Shown here: one piece after another, positions 16,780-24,421 of the stretch
Numbering within the stretch: the stretch's first letter is position 1
How the letters are laid out: each line of letters opens with the position of its first letter
NCBI RefSeq assembly: GCF_001908205.1
Contig: NZ_LGHL01000013.1
Coordinates: 1 to 52,133, forward strand
Direction of reading: 5' to 3'
DNA length: 52,133 bases
From: Bradyrhizobium sp. NAS80.1
GTDB lineage: Bacteria > Pseudomonadota > Alphaproteobacteria > Rhizobiales > Xanthobacteraceae
Notes under the pieces: model-generated
What the model was told of the DNA's origin: nothing
Databases searched by the model: none
Seen by the model: only the letters and a program-made list of their open reading frames with translations
Made by a program: the position numbers and the translations under genes

Positions 16780-16863
16780 ATGAAAATCAGAAATTCCGCA
16801 TGCGGCTCTGCGCAGCGCGCAACATCACGCAATTCTCGCGCGGAATTTATTGCGGCAAGTTGA
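16780..16863 (+). CDS. Possible small ORF (27 aa) with good ribosome site
   Basis: ATG at 16780, preceded by GAGG at a spacing of 5 bases. It encodes 27 residues beginning MKIRNSACGSAQR and ending FIAAS, with the stop at 16861-16863. It matches no family I know. It is listed because of its ribosome site and its position in a chain of short frames leading to the secreted protein at 16944. Confidence 0.25.
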   Translation: MKIRNSACGSAQRATSRNSRAEFIAAS

Positions 16864-16881
16864 CACGCCCGGAGGAAAGTC

Positions 16882-16947
16882 ATGTCGCAGATTCCGCAAT
16901 GTCGCGGGGGCTGTCCAAAGAACAAGAGAAGGAAAGTAACGTCATGA
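16882..16947 (+). CDS. Small ORF (21 aa) coupled to the downstream secreted protein
   Basis: ATG at 16882 with a strong GGAGG at 16871-16875. It encodes 21 residues beginning MSQIPQCRGGCPKNKRRK, with a CxxxC pair and a basic tail. Its TGA overlaps the ATG of the next gene (ATGA at 16944-16947), the classic arrangement for translational coupling. It could be a real microprotein or a regulatory upstream ORF. Confidence 0.4.
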   Translation: MSQIPQCRGGCPKNKRRKVTS

Positions 16948-17207
16948 CGAAGTTACTCGGGGTTATCGCCATTGCTGCCGTCGCGCTCGCCATCGCGCCG
17001 GCCCAAGCCGCCAAGCACGCCATGGGCGGCTGCAGCTCGGCCAATCTGGAGCACACGGAGACCGCGATCGAGGCCATGCCCGACGGCGACAGCAAGATGG
17101 TCGCGCAGAAGGAGATCGCGGCTGCGCAGGACTCGATGCTCAACGGCAAAATGGGTGCGTGCGGGATGCACCTGAACAAGGCGATGCAGGCCACCACGGG
17201 CAAGTAA
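16944..17207 (+). CDS. Small secreted protein of unknown function
   Basis: 87 residues from the ATG at 16944. A clear signal peptide (MTKLLGVIAIAAVALAIAPA, cleavage after AQA) is followed by a mature part of about 65 residues with two cysteines (GGCSSANL and GACGMHLNKAM) that could pair in the periplasm. I do not recognise the family. The start overlaps the stop of a 21-codon ORF, so translation may be coupled. GGGCCGGTCGCCGGGCGATCGGCCC after the stop (about 17220-17245) can fold as a hairpin. Confidence 0.75.
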   Translation: MTKLLGVIAIAAVALAIAPAQAAKHAMGGCSSANLEHTETAIEAMPDGDSKMVAQKEIAAAQDSMLNGKMGACGMHLNKAMQATTGK

Positions 17208-17264
17208 ACGCACCAAGAGAGGGCCGGTCGCCGGGCGATCGGCCCTACGCGTTTGGCAGGGGGG

Positions 17265-18089
17265 TTAAGGGGCGTGCGCGAGCTGCGTGGCGAAATATGC
17301 GACGGTCTTGGAATAGACCTCGCTCTTGTTCCACTGCAGTAGCACCGCGAAGTTAGGGCTGCCGGGCTGCCAATCCTTGCCGCGCTGCCAGCCGTAGCCG
17401 GCGAGATAGTTGGCGGTGGAGGCGAGCACATCGGGCGCGTTGTGAAGCAGATCCCGCTTGCCGTTGCCGTCGAAGTCGACGGCGTATTTCAGCCACGACG
17501 AGGGCATGAACTGGGTCTGGCCGAGTTCGCCGGCCCAGGCGCCGCGCATGTCGCCGGGGGCGAGGTCGCCGCGCTGGACGATGCGTAGTGCATCCATCAG
17601 CTCGCCACGAAACTGCTCGGCGCGCCGGCAGTCATAGGCCAGCGTCGCCAGCGAGCGGATGGTTGCAAACTTGCCGGTGTTGACGCCGAAATCGGTCTCG
17701 AGACCCCAGATCGCGACCAGCACCTCGCCTGGCACGCCGTAGGTCTGTTCAATGCGCGACAGCACCGAACCGTATTGTTTCATCATGTTGGAGCCGCGCT
17801 GCATGCGCGGCGGCACCATGCGGCCGGAAAACTCCTCGAAGGTCTGGGTGAAGACCTTTTGCGAGCGGTCGCGGTTGAGCACGCTCTGATCGAGCGTCAC
17901 GCCGGCGAGCCCGGCGGTGATGGCCTGCTGTGAGATGCCTTTGGCCGCGGCGTCGGTTTTGAAGTCCGCAAGCCAAGCGTCGAAATTGCCTGAGCCGCAG
18001 GCGACCGCAGCGAGCGCTGGCTCGGCGGACATGATCGAAGCGGAGAGGGCGAAGGCTGCGAGGGCGAGACGAGAAATCGTCGGGGTCAT
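17265..18089 (-). CDS. MltB-type lytic murein transglycosylase
   Basis: 274 residues from the ATG at 18089 (MTPTISRL). A signal peptide ends in AEPALA. The transglycosylase domain then runs to the C-terminus, with catalytic Glu131 in AIWGLETDFG and family segments AGELGQTQFMPSSWL and STANYLAGYGWQRGKDW. The family cleaves the glycan strands of peptidoglycan to 1,6-anhydromuropeptides in the periplasm. It lacks the C-terminal peptidoglycan-binding domain that some homologues carry. No lipobox is visible, so the form is soluble. Confidence 0.9.
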   Translation of the reverse strand: MTPTISRLALAAFALSASIMSAEPALAAVACGSGNFDAWLADFKTDAAAKGISQQAITAGLAGVTLDQSVLNRDRSQKVFTQTFEEFSGRMVPPRMQRGSNMMKQYGSVLSRIEQTYGVPGEVLVAIWGLETDFGVNTGKFATIRSLATLAYDCRRAEQFRGELMDALRIVQRGDLAPGDMRGAWAGELGQTQFMPSSWLKYAVDFDGNGKRDLLHNAPDVLASTANYLAGYGWQRGKDWQPGSPNFAVLLQWNKSEVYSKTVAYFATQLAHAP

Positions 18090-18174
18090 TCGAGTAGATC
18101 GATTCCGTGAAATGGCCGAGCCGGCGGCAATCTCGGTTGTAACCGCGGCCAAAGCAAGGCGTATGACAATGCGC

Positions 18175-18200
18175 GATCCTGCCCGACCCGGGGCAGGATC
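18175..18200 (-). terminator. Hairpin terminator after the DUF2189 gene
   Basis: A perfect 10-bp stem, GATCCTGCCC/GGGCAGGATC, with a 6-base loop, lies 17 bp downstream of the DUF2189 stop and upstream of the transglycosylase. It has no long U-run but is strong enough to be a likely terminator. Confidence 0.6.
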
Positions 18201-18216
18201 GCATGTCACGATATCG

Positions 18217-19125
18217 TCAGGCGTCCGTCCGATTCCGCCAGGGGAAGAGGTTGGCGGGGAAGTCGGCGGCCGGCTTGCGCGGACGATGCGGCGGCGGCGG
18301 CACCGGGCGTGCGTCAGGCGCGGACACGATCACCTTGCGATAGAGGTGCCAGGTTGCGTGGCCGAGCAGGGGGATCACCACGGCAAGGCCGAGGAAGGCG
18401 GGGATCGTGCCAAGGGCCAGCAGCACCGCCACGATCAGGCCCCAGGCCGCCATCGGCACGGGGTTCCTGGCGACGACGCGCAGCGAAGTCACCATCGCCT
18501 CGAACGCGCCGGCGTGGCGGTCGAGCATCAGGGGGAACGACACGGCGCTGATGCAGAGCGCAGCGAGCGCGAACAGGAAGCCTGTGCCGCAGCCGACCAC
18601 GATCAGCCACCAGCCTTGCTGCGTCGTCAGCACGCGCGTCACGAAATCCGAGATCCCGGTCACGCCCTCATAGCCGAACGCCGCGACATAGATCGCCTGC
18701 GCGGTCGCAACCCAGGTCACGAACAAGGCGAGCAGCAGCGTGCCGAGGCCGAGCATCGCACCGAACGAAGGCGAGCGCAGCACCTCCATGGCATCCCAGG
18801 CGCTGGCCTCTTCGCCGCGTTCGCGCCGGCTCGAGAGTTCATAGAGGCCGAGAGCGGCGAACGGACCGATCAAGGCAAAGCCCGCGGCCAACGGAAACAG
18901 AAGCGGCAGTACCGAATAGCCCATGACCACGCGGGCGAGCACGAGGCCCAGCACCGGATAGATCACGCACAGGATGATGGCGTGGCTCGGAACTGCTTTG
19001 AAATCTTCCCAGCCGAGCTTGAGCGCGTCGTGCAGGTCGGACAGTTGGATGGTTCTGATCTCCGGTCCAGCCGAATCGGCGGTCTGGGCCGTCGTGGGCA
19101 CATTGCCTTGGTAGGATGTGGCCAT
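18217..19125 (-). CDS. DUF2189-family integral membrane protein
   Basis: 302 residues from the ATG at 19125 (MATSYQGN), chosen because AGGGAG precedes it; an ATG 21 bases upstream is the alternative. The N-terminus leads into ALKLGWEDFKAVPSHAIILCVIYPVLGLVL, typical of DUF2189, and about six hydrophobic helices follow. The C-terminus is cytoplasmic-looking and Pro/Arg-rich (PVPPPPHRPRKP). DUF2189 proteins are uncharacterised; some relatives lie near cytochrome oxidase genes. A hairpin follows the gene. Confidence 0.85.
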   Translation of the reverse strand: MATSYQGNVPTTAQTADSAGPEIRTIQLSDLHDALKLGWEDFKAVPSHAIILCVIYPVLGLVLARVVMGYSVLPLLFPLAAGFALIGPFAALGLYELSSRRERGEEASAWDAMEVLRSPSFGAMLGLGTLLLALFVTWVATAQAIYVAAFGYEGVTGISDFVTRVLTTQQGWWLIVVGCGTGFLFALAALCISAVSFPLMLDRHAGAFEAMVTSLRVVARNPVPMAAWGLIVAVLLALGTIPAFLGLAVVIPLLGHATWHLYRKVIVSAPDARPVPPPPHRPRKPAADFPANLFPWRNRTDA

Positions 19126-19458
19126 GGTCGCTAGCTCCCTTGCCATGCAGCCGAATTCGGCGCCGGCAAACGGCGCAAGCGGCCGCTTCTTGAAGTTTCG
19201 CGATTCCCACCAGACGCGAATTCCTGACGGCATCGCGAGCTGAGCCTCAAGCGTACCCCCAATTCCGAGTCCTGTCCCTCACGCTTGGGTGAAATTCGAT
19301 GTCGCACCGCAACCTCGAATGTGTCATTCGGTCGTCATTTCGCCGCAGATAAGCTCATGCTGCTTGTTGGTTCGCAGAACTCCGCGGGCGCAACGCAGAA
19401 AGTTGGTCTATAAGTGCCAATCAAGGCGCTTCCAACGGATCCTTTTCGGGGAATAGAC

Positions 19459-19857
19459 ATGAGCATTTTCGGAAAAATCATGGGCGCGATCTTCGGCGGC
19501 CATCCGGCTTCCGCCGCACCCACGGGCAGCGCGCCCGCAGGCGCCGCGCCGAGTGGATCGACGCCGTCGTCGGCTCCCGCGGCGGCGCCCGCTGCAACGG
19601 TGGACGTCGCTGCGATTGTCGACAAGGCGGTGGCCGCGCACAAGGGCGAGAAGCTCGAATGGCGGACCTCGATCGTCGACCTTATGAAGGCGCTCGACAT
19701 CGACTCCAGCCTCGCCGCACGCAAGGACCTCGCCAAGGAACTCGGCTACAGCGGCGACACCAATGATTCCGCGAGCATGAATGTCTGGTTGCACAAGCAG
19801 GTGATGTCCAAGCTCGCCGCCAATGGCGGCAAGCTGCCGCCGGAAATCAAGCACTGA
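19459..19857 (+). CDS. DUF3597-family protein (LysM-like fold)
   Basis: 132 residues from the ATG at 19459, with GGGGA 7 bases upstream. The short N-terminus MSIFGKIMGAIFGG is followed by an Ala/Pro/Ser-rich linker (about 17-50). The DUF3597 domain then runs to the end (WRTSIVDLMKALDIDSSLAARKDLAKELGY, MNVWLHKQVM). A relative has been solved structurally, but no function is established. A strong intrinsic terminator follows. Confidence 0.88.
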   Translation: MSIFGKIMGAIFGGHPASAAPTGSAPAGAAPSGSTPSSAPAAAPAATVDVAAIVDKAVAAHKGEKLEWRTSIVDLMKALDIDSSLAARKDLAKELGYSGDTNDSASMNVWLHKQVMSKLAANGGKLPPEIKH

Positions 19858-19876
19858 CCGATCCCTCGGTCGAGGC

Positions 19877-19904
19877 AAAGGGCCCGCGATTCGCGGGCCC
19901 TTTT
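19877..19904 (+). terminator. Intrinsic terminator, probably bidirectional
   Basis: A perfect 12-bp stem, AAAGGGCCCGCG/CGCGGGCCCTTT, with loop ATT, followed by TTTTGCGTTT. It lies 20 bp after the DUF3597 stop and serves the convergent GNAT gene too. Confidence 0.88.
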
Positions 19905-19913
19905 GCGTTTGAT

Positions 19914-20189
19914 TCAGGCGACGAGGTCAGCATCCTCCGGATGCCTCTCGAGATAGTCGACGACGAAGCCGCAGCCGGCGATCACCTTCTTGCCGTCGCG
20001 CCGGATCAAGTCCAGCGCGCCCCTGACCAGCTCGGATCCGATGCCGCGGCCGCGGAGCGCGCGCGGGGTCTCGGTGTGGGTGATGATCACGGCCGACGGT
20101 GTCAGCCGGTAATTGGCGAAGGCGACCTCGCTCCCGACGTCCAGCTCGAAGCGGCTCCTGTCCCTGTTGTCCCGTACCAATGCCGCCAT
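19914..20189 (-). CDS. Small GNAT-type N-acetyltransferase (YjdJ/Gtn-like), copy 1
   Basis: 91 residues, a minimal GCN5-related fold. The acetyl-CoA-binding segment is LRGRGIGSELVRGALDLIRRDG, preceded by ITHTETPRAL and followed by VIAGCGFVVDYLERHPED. Members of this small group lack the N-terminal part of full GNAT domains, and substrates are unknown. A paralogue lies 1.2 kb away (21365-21640). Start ATG at 20189. Confidence 0.85.
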   Translation of the reverse strand: MAALVRDNRDRSRFELDVGSEVAFANYRLTPSAVIITHTETPRALRGRGIGSELVRGALDLIRRDGKKVIAGCGFVVDYLERHPEDADLVA

Positions 20190-20293
20190 GCAAGATCCTT
20201 CCGAGCTGCTGCTTGTTGCCTGATCTAGGCGCCTGAACCGGTCCTTGCCAAGGTGCGACCAAGGGAGGTTGCCGCAGGGGAGATATCCGGAAA

Positions 20294-21229
20294 ATGCGTG
20301 TCCCGCTCAGTCTCGTGGCGTTGCTCGCCACGCTCGCCGCGACCGCGCCAGTGCCAGCTACGGCCGAAGGCGGTCCGGCCTGGGAAGCGTGCGTCGGGCT
20401 GACCAGCACCCCGGAAGAGCGGGTCAAGGCCTGCTCGACCGTGATCGATACCAAGAGCGAGAGCGGGCACAGGCTCGCCGGAGCCTATTGCAATCGCGGC
20501 CACGGGCTCACCGAGAGGCGCGAGCTTGATGCCGCGTTGTCCGATCTCGACGAGGCGGTCAGGCTCAATCCAGCCTATGCCTGCGCCTACAACAATCGTG
20601 GCCGCGTCTATAGTTTCAAGCGCGACTACGATCGCGCCATCGCCGACTACGACCAGGCCATCAAATTCGATCCATCGCTGGCGCTGGCCTACAGCAATCG
20701 CGGCGAGTCCCGCTACAACAAGGGCGATCTCGACGGCGCCTTTGCCGACTTCGATGCCGCCATCAAGCGCGATCCCAACTATGCCACGGCCTATACCAAT
20801 CGTGGGCTGGTCTACTATCGCAGGCACGACATGGTGCATGCCATCGCCGACTACACCATGCGGATCAAGCTCGCGCCGAACCTGCTTGCCTATATCGATC
20901 GTGGCAACGTCTATCGCGACAGCGAGCAGCTCGACCGCGCCGCAGCCGATTATGGCGAGGCGATCCGCATCGCGCCGACCGATGCACGCGGCTGGCGCAA
21001 TCGCGGCATGATCCGCCTCTACCAGGGCGACACCAAGGGTGGCCTCGCCGACTACGACAAGGCGCTGCAATACGATCCCTCCGACGTGTTCTCCTGGAAC
21101 AACCGCGGGCAGGCCCGCTTGCGGGTCGGCGACAAGCAGGGCGCGATCGCCGATTTCAGGAAGGCGCTGGAGTTGAAGCCGGGCTTGCCGATGGCGCAGG
21201 AGTCTTTGAGGAAGCTTGGGGTGTTGTAG
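20294..21229 (+). CDS. Exported TPR-repeat protein
   Basis: 311 residues with a signal peptide (…LLATLAATAPVPATA). At least six tetratricopeptide repeats of the NNRGRVYSFKRDYDRAIADYDQAI type follow, nearly continuous from about residue 60 to the C-terminus. Two N-terminal cysteines (WEACVGL, VKACSTV) and a third (AYCNRG) are present. TPRs mediate protein-protein contacts; a periplasmic adaptor role is likely but the partner is unknown. The ATG at 20294 follows AGGGGAGATATCCGGAAA. A palindromic repeat follows the gene. Confidence 0.88.
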   Translation: MRVPLSLVALLATLAATAPVPATAEGGPAWEACVGLTSTPEERVKACSTVIDTKSESGHRLAGAYCNRGHGLTERRELDAALSDLDEAVRLNPAYACAYNNRGRVYSFKRDYDRAIADYDQAIKFDPSLALAYSNRGESRYNKGDLDGAFADFDAAIKRDPNYATAYTNRGLVYYRRHDMVHAIADYTMRIKLAPNLLAYIDRGNVYRDSEQLDRAAADYGEAIRIAPTDARGWRNRGMIRLYQGDTKGGLADYDKALQYDPSDVFSWNNRGQARLRVGDKQGAIADFRKALELKPGLPMAQESLRKLGVL

Positions 21230-21253
21230 CTCGCGCCCGCGCGACAATGCCGA

Positions 21254-21358
21254 TCCTCACCCTGAGGAGCCGCGCTTGCGCGGCGTCTCGAAGGGCGAGG
21301 CCGCGAGCCGGGCCTTCATCCTTCGAGACGCGCGTGCCGCGCTCCTCAGGATGAGGAG
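21254..21358. repeat. Long imperfect palindromic repeat, copy A
   Basis: CCTCACCCTGAGGAGC at the left end pairs with GCTCCTCAGGATGAGG at the right, with internal TCTCGAAGG and CCTTCGAGA arms. The same element type occurs at 45118-45228 and 46350-46482. It is a dispersed intergenic element typical of Bradyrhizobium and lies here between convergent genes. Confidence 0.75.
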
Positions 21359-21364
21359 AGCGAG

Positions 21365-21640
21365 CTAAGGCTTCACCAGGTCCTGGTAGTCCGGGTGCTT
21401 CTCGATCCACGCCTTCACGAACGGGCACTCCGGTATCAGCTTTAATCCGGCCGCACGGACCTGGTCGAGCGCGCCCTGCACCAGCTTCGAGCCGACGCCC
21501 TTGCCGCCGAGCTCCTTCGGCACCTCGGTATGCACGAAGGTGATGACGTTGCCGTCGAGCTTGTAGTGTTCGGTCGCAAGGTAGCCCTCGACCTCAAGCT
21601 CGAAGCGGTGATGGGCCTTGTTGTCGATGACGTCGCTCAT
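21365..21640 (-). CDS. Small GNAT-type N-acetyltransferase (YjdJ/Gtn-like), copy 2
   Basis: 91 residues, paralogous to the protein at 19914-20189. Shared positions include HRFELEVEG, the VTFVHTEVP-like strand, and the acetyl-CoA loop LGGKGVGSKLVQGALDQVRAAG, then PECPFVKAWIEKHPDYQDLV. Substrate unknown. It begins 11 bp after the stop of the DUF3828 gene and is probably co-transcribed with it. Confidence 0.87.
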   Translation of the reverse strand: MSDVIDNKAHHRFELEVEGYLATEHYKLDGNVITFVHTEVPKELGGKGVGSKLVQGALDQVRAAGLKLIPECPFVKAWIEKHPDYQDLVKP

Positions 21641-21651
21641 GTCGTCTCCGG

Positions 21652-22167
21652 TCAGCTCTTCAGCGAGTCCGTCAGCATCTTGCGGATCGACCAGGCTTCG
21701 CCGTCGGACGAGCCCCTGATGTCGTCGATTCTCCAGCTGTTGGCCTCGCGCACGAAGTCGTAACGCACGATCTGGTCGGCGGGTTTGCGGTCGTTGCGGT
21801 GGCCGGTGAAGGTCACCGCGATCATCGCCTTGTCGGCCTCCGTCTTCTCGGCGTCAACCTTGAACGACTTCACGTCGGGTTCCTGCGAATTGGTGACAGG
21901 ATCGAAATCGACCGGCCCGACATCGCCCTTCGGCGTATGCGCATCCGCCTTGGCCCACAGCGCGACCAGGGCCTTGGAGAGATATTTGTCCTTGGCCGCC
22001 TTGTTCTCGATGATGAAGGCGCCGCCACCATCGCCCTTGCCCTTGGCCGCGCGGGTGTAGATCGCGGTCAGGATCGCGACGGGATCGCTGGGGACGGGCA
22101 TCACGGCGAATGCCGGGGAGGCGGAGGCAAGAAGAGAGGCGGCGACGAAGGTTCGACGGGTGATCAT
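21652..22167 (-). CDS. DUF3828-like exported protein
   Basis: 171 residues. The N-terminus MITRRTFVAASLLASASPAFA has a twin-arginine look (TRRTFVAA) with a weak hydrophobic core, so Tat export is possible. The mature part carries a DUF3828-like region (PVAILTAIYTRAAKGKG, ALWAKADAHT) ending with DFVREANSWRIDDIRG. Function unknown. It lies 11 bp upstream of the GNAT gene on the same strand. Confidence 0.75.
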   Translation of the reverse strand: MITRRTFVAASLLASASPAFAVMPVPSDPVAILTAIYTRAAKGKGDGGGAFIIENKAAKDKYLSKALVALWAKADAHTPKGDVGPVDFDPVTNSQEPDVKSFKVDAEKTEADKAMIAVTFTGHRNDRKPADQIVRYDFVREANSWRIDDIRGSSDGEAWSIRKMLTDSLKS

Positions 22168-22257
22168 GGAATGCCCCTGAGATGATGGCGTGCGACGGCA
22201 GGCTGAGCGGCCGGCGTCGGCGCGTATCTCTGTAGACCGATCGAGAGGCCGTTCGGT

Positions 22258-22626
22258 TCAATCGGACGCTTTGGCCAGCCGCGCATCTTCTGGCTGTGGC
22301 TGTTGGCGGAGGCAGCCCTGGCAGATGACGAGGGAGCGGTTGAGCCTGGCGTCCTGCTCTGCCTCGATGCCGTCCTGGGCCTGCCACCATTCCTTCGAAT
22401 AGGGCTGAAGCCCGGCTTGCGACCTGTTGAGCTCGGATGCGGCGGCGGCGCGCGTTGCACGCGATGACCCTGAGGCGGAACGCGGCTGATTCGGATCCTC
22501 GCCGGCACCGTCCCAGGCATAGCGCGCAGGCTTGAAGGCGGGATCGGGAGCGAGATGCGCCTGCGGGGCCACGGCACATCCGGCGAGCGCCAGCGACAAC
22601 AGGAGGAAGGCGGGCGCTTTGACCAT
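22258..22626 (-). CDS. Small lipoprotein of unknown function
   Basis: 122 residues from the ATG at 22626 (MVKAPAFLLLSLALAGC). The lipobox LALAGC at Cys17 predicts lipidation. The mature part is hydrophilic, with KEWWQAQDGIEAEQDARLNRSL and a CxxC pair (ICQGC). A longer open frame upstream is non-coding in appearance. I do not recognise the family. It is divergent from the acyl-CoA synthetase gene. Confidence 0.75.
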   Translation of the reverse strand: MVKAPAFLLLSLALAGCAVAPQAHLAPDPAFKPARYAWDGAGEDPNQPRSASGSSRATRAAAASELNRSQAGLQPYSKEWWQAQDGIEAEQDARLNRSLVICQGCLRQQPQPEDARLAKASD

Positions 22627-22804
22627 GATGCTGCACTCTGTACGCGAGAACTCAGCGAGGTTGCGCTGATCATGTTTAAGATTCCTTGAACGTGCGCATG
22701 GCTCCGCTCTGTCCAGCGGCCTTGCGAGGCTGCGGACGATGGCGATAAATGGGCTGCAATGAGAGGATGGCCAGCGCGCCGTCCGCCATCGAAGAGGAAG
22801 CCCG

Positions 22805-24412
22805 ATGCAGCCCCTGCGCATGTCCCGCCGCGTCATGAATCTCGCCCATATGCTGACCCAGAATGCGCGGAGGCATGGATCGCGTCCCGGCTTTGTCTGG
22901 GGTGACAGATCCTGGAGCTGGCGCGAGATCGACGCGCAGGTCTCGGCGCTGGCCGCGGCGCTCGCCGCGCGCGGTATCACGAAGGGCGACCGTATCCTCG
23001 TCCATTCCAAGAATGGCGACGAGATGTTCTTTTCGATGTTCGCCGCCTTCCGGCTCGGCGCCGTCTGGGTCCCCACCAATTTCCGCCTGATGCCGGACGA
23101 GGTCGCCTATCTCGCGCAAGCCTCCGGCGCGAAGGCGTTTCTGTGCCATGTCGATTTTCCCGATCACGCCGCGGCGGTGAAGGGCGGCGCGCTGGAATTC
23201 ACCTGGAGCATCGACGGCGGGGCGCCATTCGCCGAGACGTCGGTTGCGGATGCCGTCGCATCGCGAGCCGGCACCGTGGTCGAGAACGTTGCGGTCGAGC
23301 ACGACGATCCCTGCTGGTTCTTCTTTACATCCGGCACTACCGGCCGCTCCAAGGCCGCAGTGCTGACCCATGGCCAGATGGGTTTTGTCGTCACCAACCA
23401 TCTCGCCGATCTCACGCCCGGAGTGACGGAAGGGGATGCGTCCCTGGTGGTGGCGCCGCTGTCGCATGGCGCAGGCGTGCATCAGCTGGTTCAGACCGCT
23501 CGTGGCGTGCGCACCGTGCTGCTGCCGACCGAGAGATTCGACATCGATGAGGCGTTCCGGCTGATCGAGACCCATCGCGTCAGCAATCTATTCACGGTGC
23601 CGACGATTCTGAAGATGATGGTCGAGCATCCCGCCGCCGACAAATACGATCACTCCTCGCTGCGTCACGTGATCTATGCCGGCGCGCCGATGTATCGCGA
23701 GGATCAGAAGGCCGCGCTGAAGAAGCTCGGCAAGGTCATCGTGCAGTATTTCGGCCTCGGCGAAGTCACCGGCAACATCACGGTGTTGCCGGCGGCGCTG
23801 CATGATCCCGACGACGGCCCGCACGCGAAGATCGGCACCTGCGGCTTCGAGCGCACCGGCATGCAGGTCTCGATCCAGGACGATGAGGGCCGCGAGCTCG
23901 CCGCAAACCAGAGCGGCGAGATCTGCGTGATCGGCCCTGCGGTGCTCGCCGGCTACTACGACAACCCTGAAGCCAATGCGAAGGCGTTTCGCAACGGCTG
24001 GTTCCGCACCGGTGATCTCGGCCACATGGACGAGGAGGGGTTCGTCTACATCACCGGACGTGCCTCCGACATGTACATCTCCGGCGGCTCCAACATCTAT
24101 CCACGCGAGATCGAGGAGAAGATTTTGACGCATCCCGCGGTCGGTGAGGTCGCCGTCCTCGGCGTGCCGGATGCGACCTGGGGCGAGGTCGGCGTTGCCG
24201 TCTGCGTCGCGCGCGAAGGCGAGAAGCCCGTGAGCGAAGCGGAGATGGCGGCATTCCTCTCGCCGAAGGTGCCGCGCTACAAGATGCCGAAGCGCTTCTT
24301 CTTCTGGGAGGCTCTGCCAAAGTCCGGCTACGGCAAAATCCCGAAGCGCATGGTGCGCGATGAGCTCGAGGCGCGCGGGCTGCTCGATCTCGACAAGAAG
24401 CAGGCGGGCTGA
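22805..24412 (+). CDS. Acyl-CoA synthetase (AMP-forming, ANL superfamily)
   Basis: 535 residues. The P-loop-like motif FTSGTTGRSKAAVLTH, the A5-like YFGLGEVTGN, A7/A8 (GWFRTGDLGHMDEEGFVYITGR) and the C-terminal lysine motif (LPKSGYGKIPKRM) are all in place, so it should adenylate a carboxylic acid and load it on CoA. The substrate, probably a fatty or aromatic acid, is not predictable here. GAGGAAG precedes the ATG. The next gene, 9 bp downstream, is a tandem DUF296 protein. Confidence 0.9.
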   Translation: MQPLRMSRRVMNLAHMLTQNARRHGSRPGFVWGDRSWSWREIDAQVSALAAALAARGITKGDRILVHSKNGDEMFFSMFAAFRLGAVWVPTNFRLMPDEVAYLAQASGAKAFLCHVDFPDHAAAVKGGALEFTWSIDGGAPFAETSVADAVASRAGTVVENVAVEHDDPCWFFFTSGTTGRSKAAVLTHGQMGFVVTNHLADLTPGVTEGDASLVVAPLSHGAGVHQLVQTARGVRTVLLPTERFDIDEAFRLIETHRVSNLFTVPTILKMMVEHPAADKYDHSSLRHVIYAGAPMYREDQKAALKKLGKVIVQYFGLGEVTGNITVLPAALHDPDDGPHAKIGTCGFERTGMQVSIQDDEGRELAANQSGEICVIGPAVLAGYYDNPEANAKAFRNGWFRTGDLGHMDEEGFVYITGRASDMYISGGSNIYPREIEEKILTHPAVGEVAVLGVPDATWGEVGVAVCVAREGEKPVSEAEMAAFLSPKVPRYKMPKRFFFWEALPKSGYGKIPKRMVRDELEARGLLDLDKKQAG

Positions 24413-24421
24413 GCGAAGGTC

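Noticed and set aside
22627..23079. N-terminal extension of the small lipoprotein frame
   Set aside because: It would overlap the divergent acyl-CoA synthetase and hide the lipobox; the ATG at 22626 gives a proper signal.
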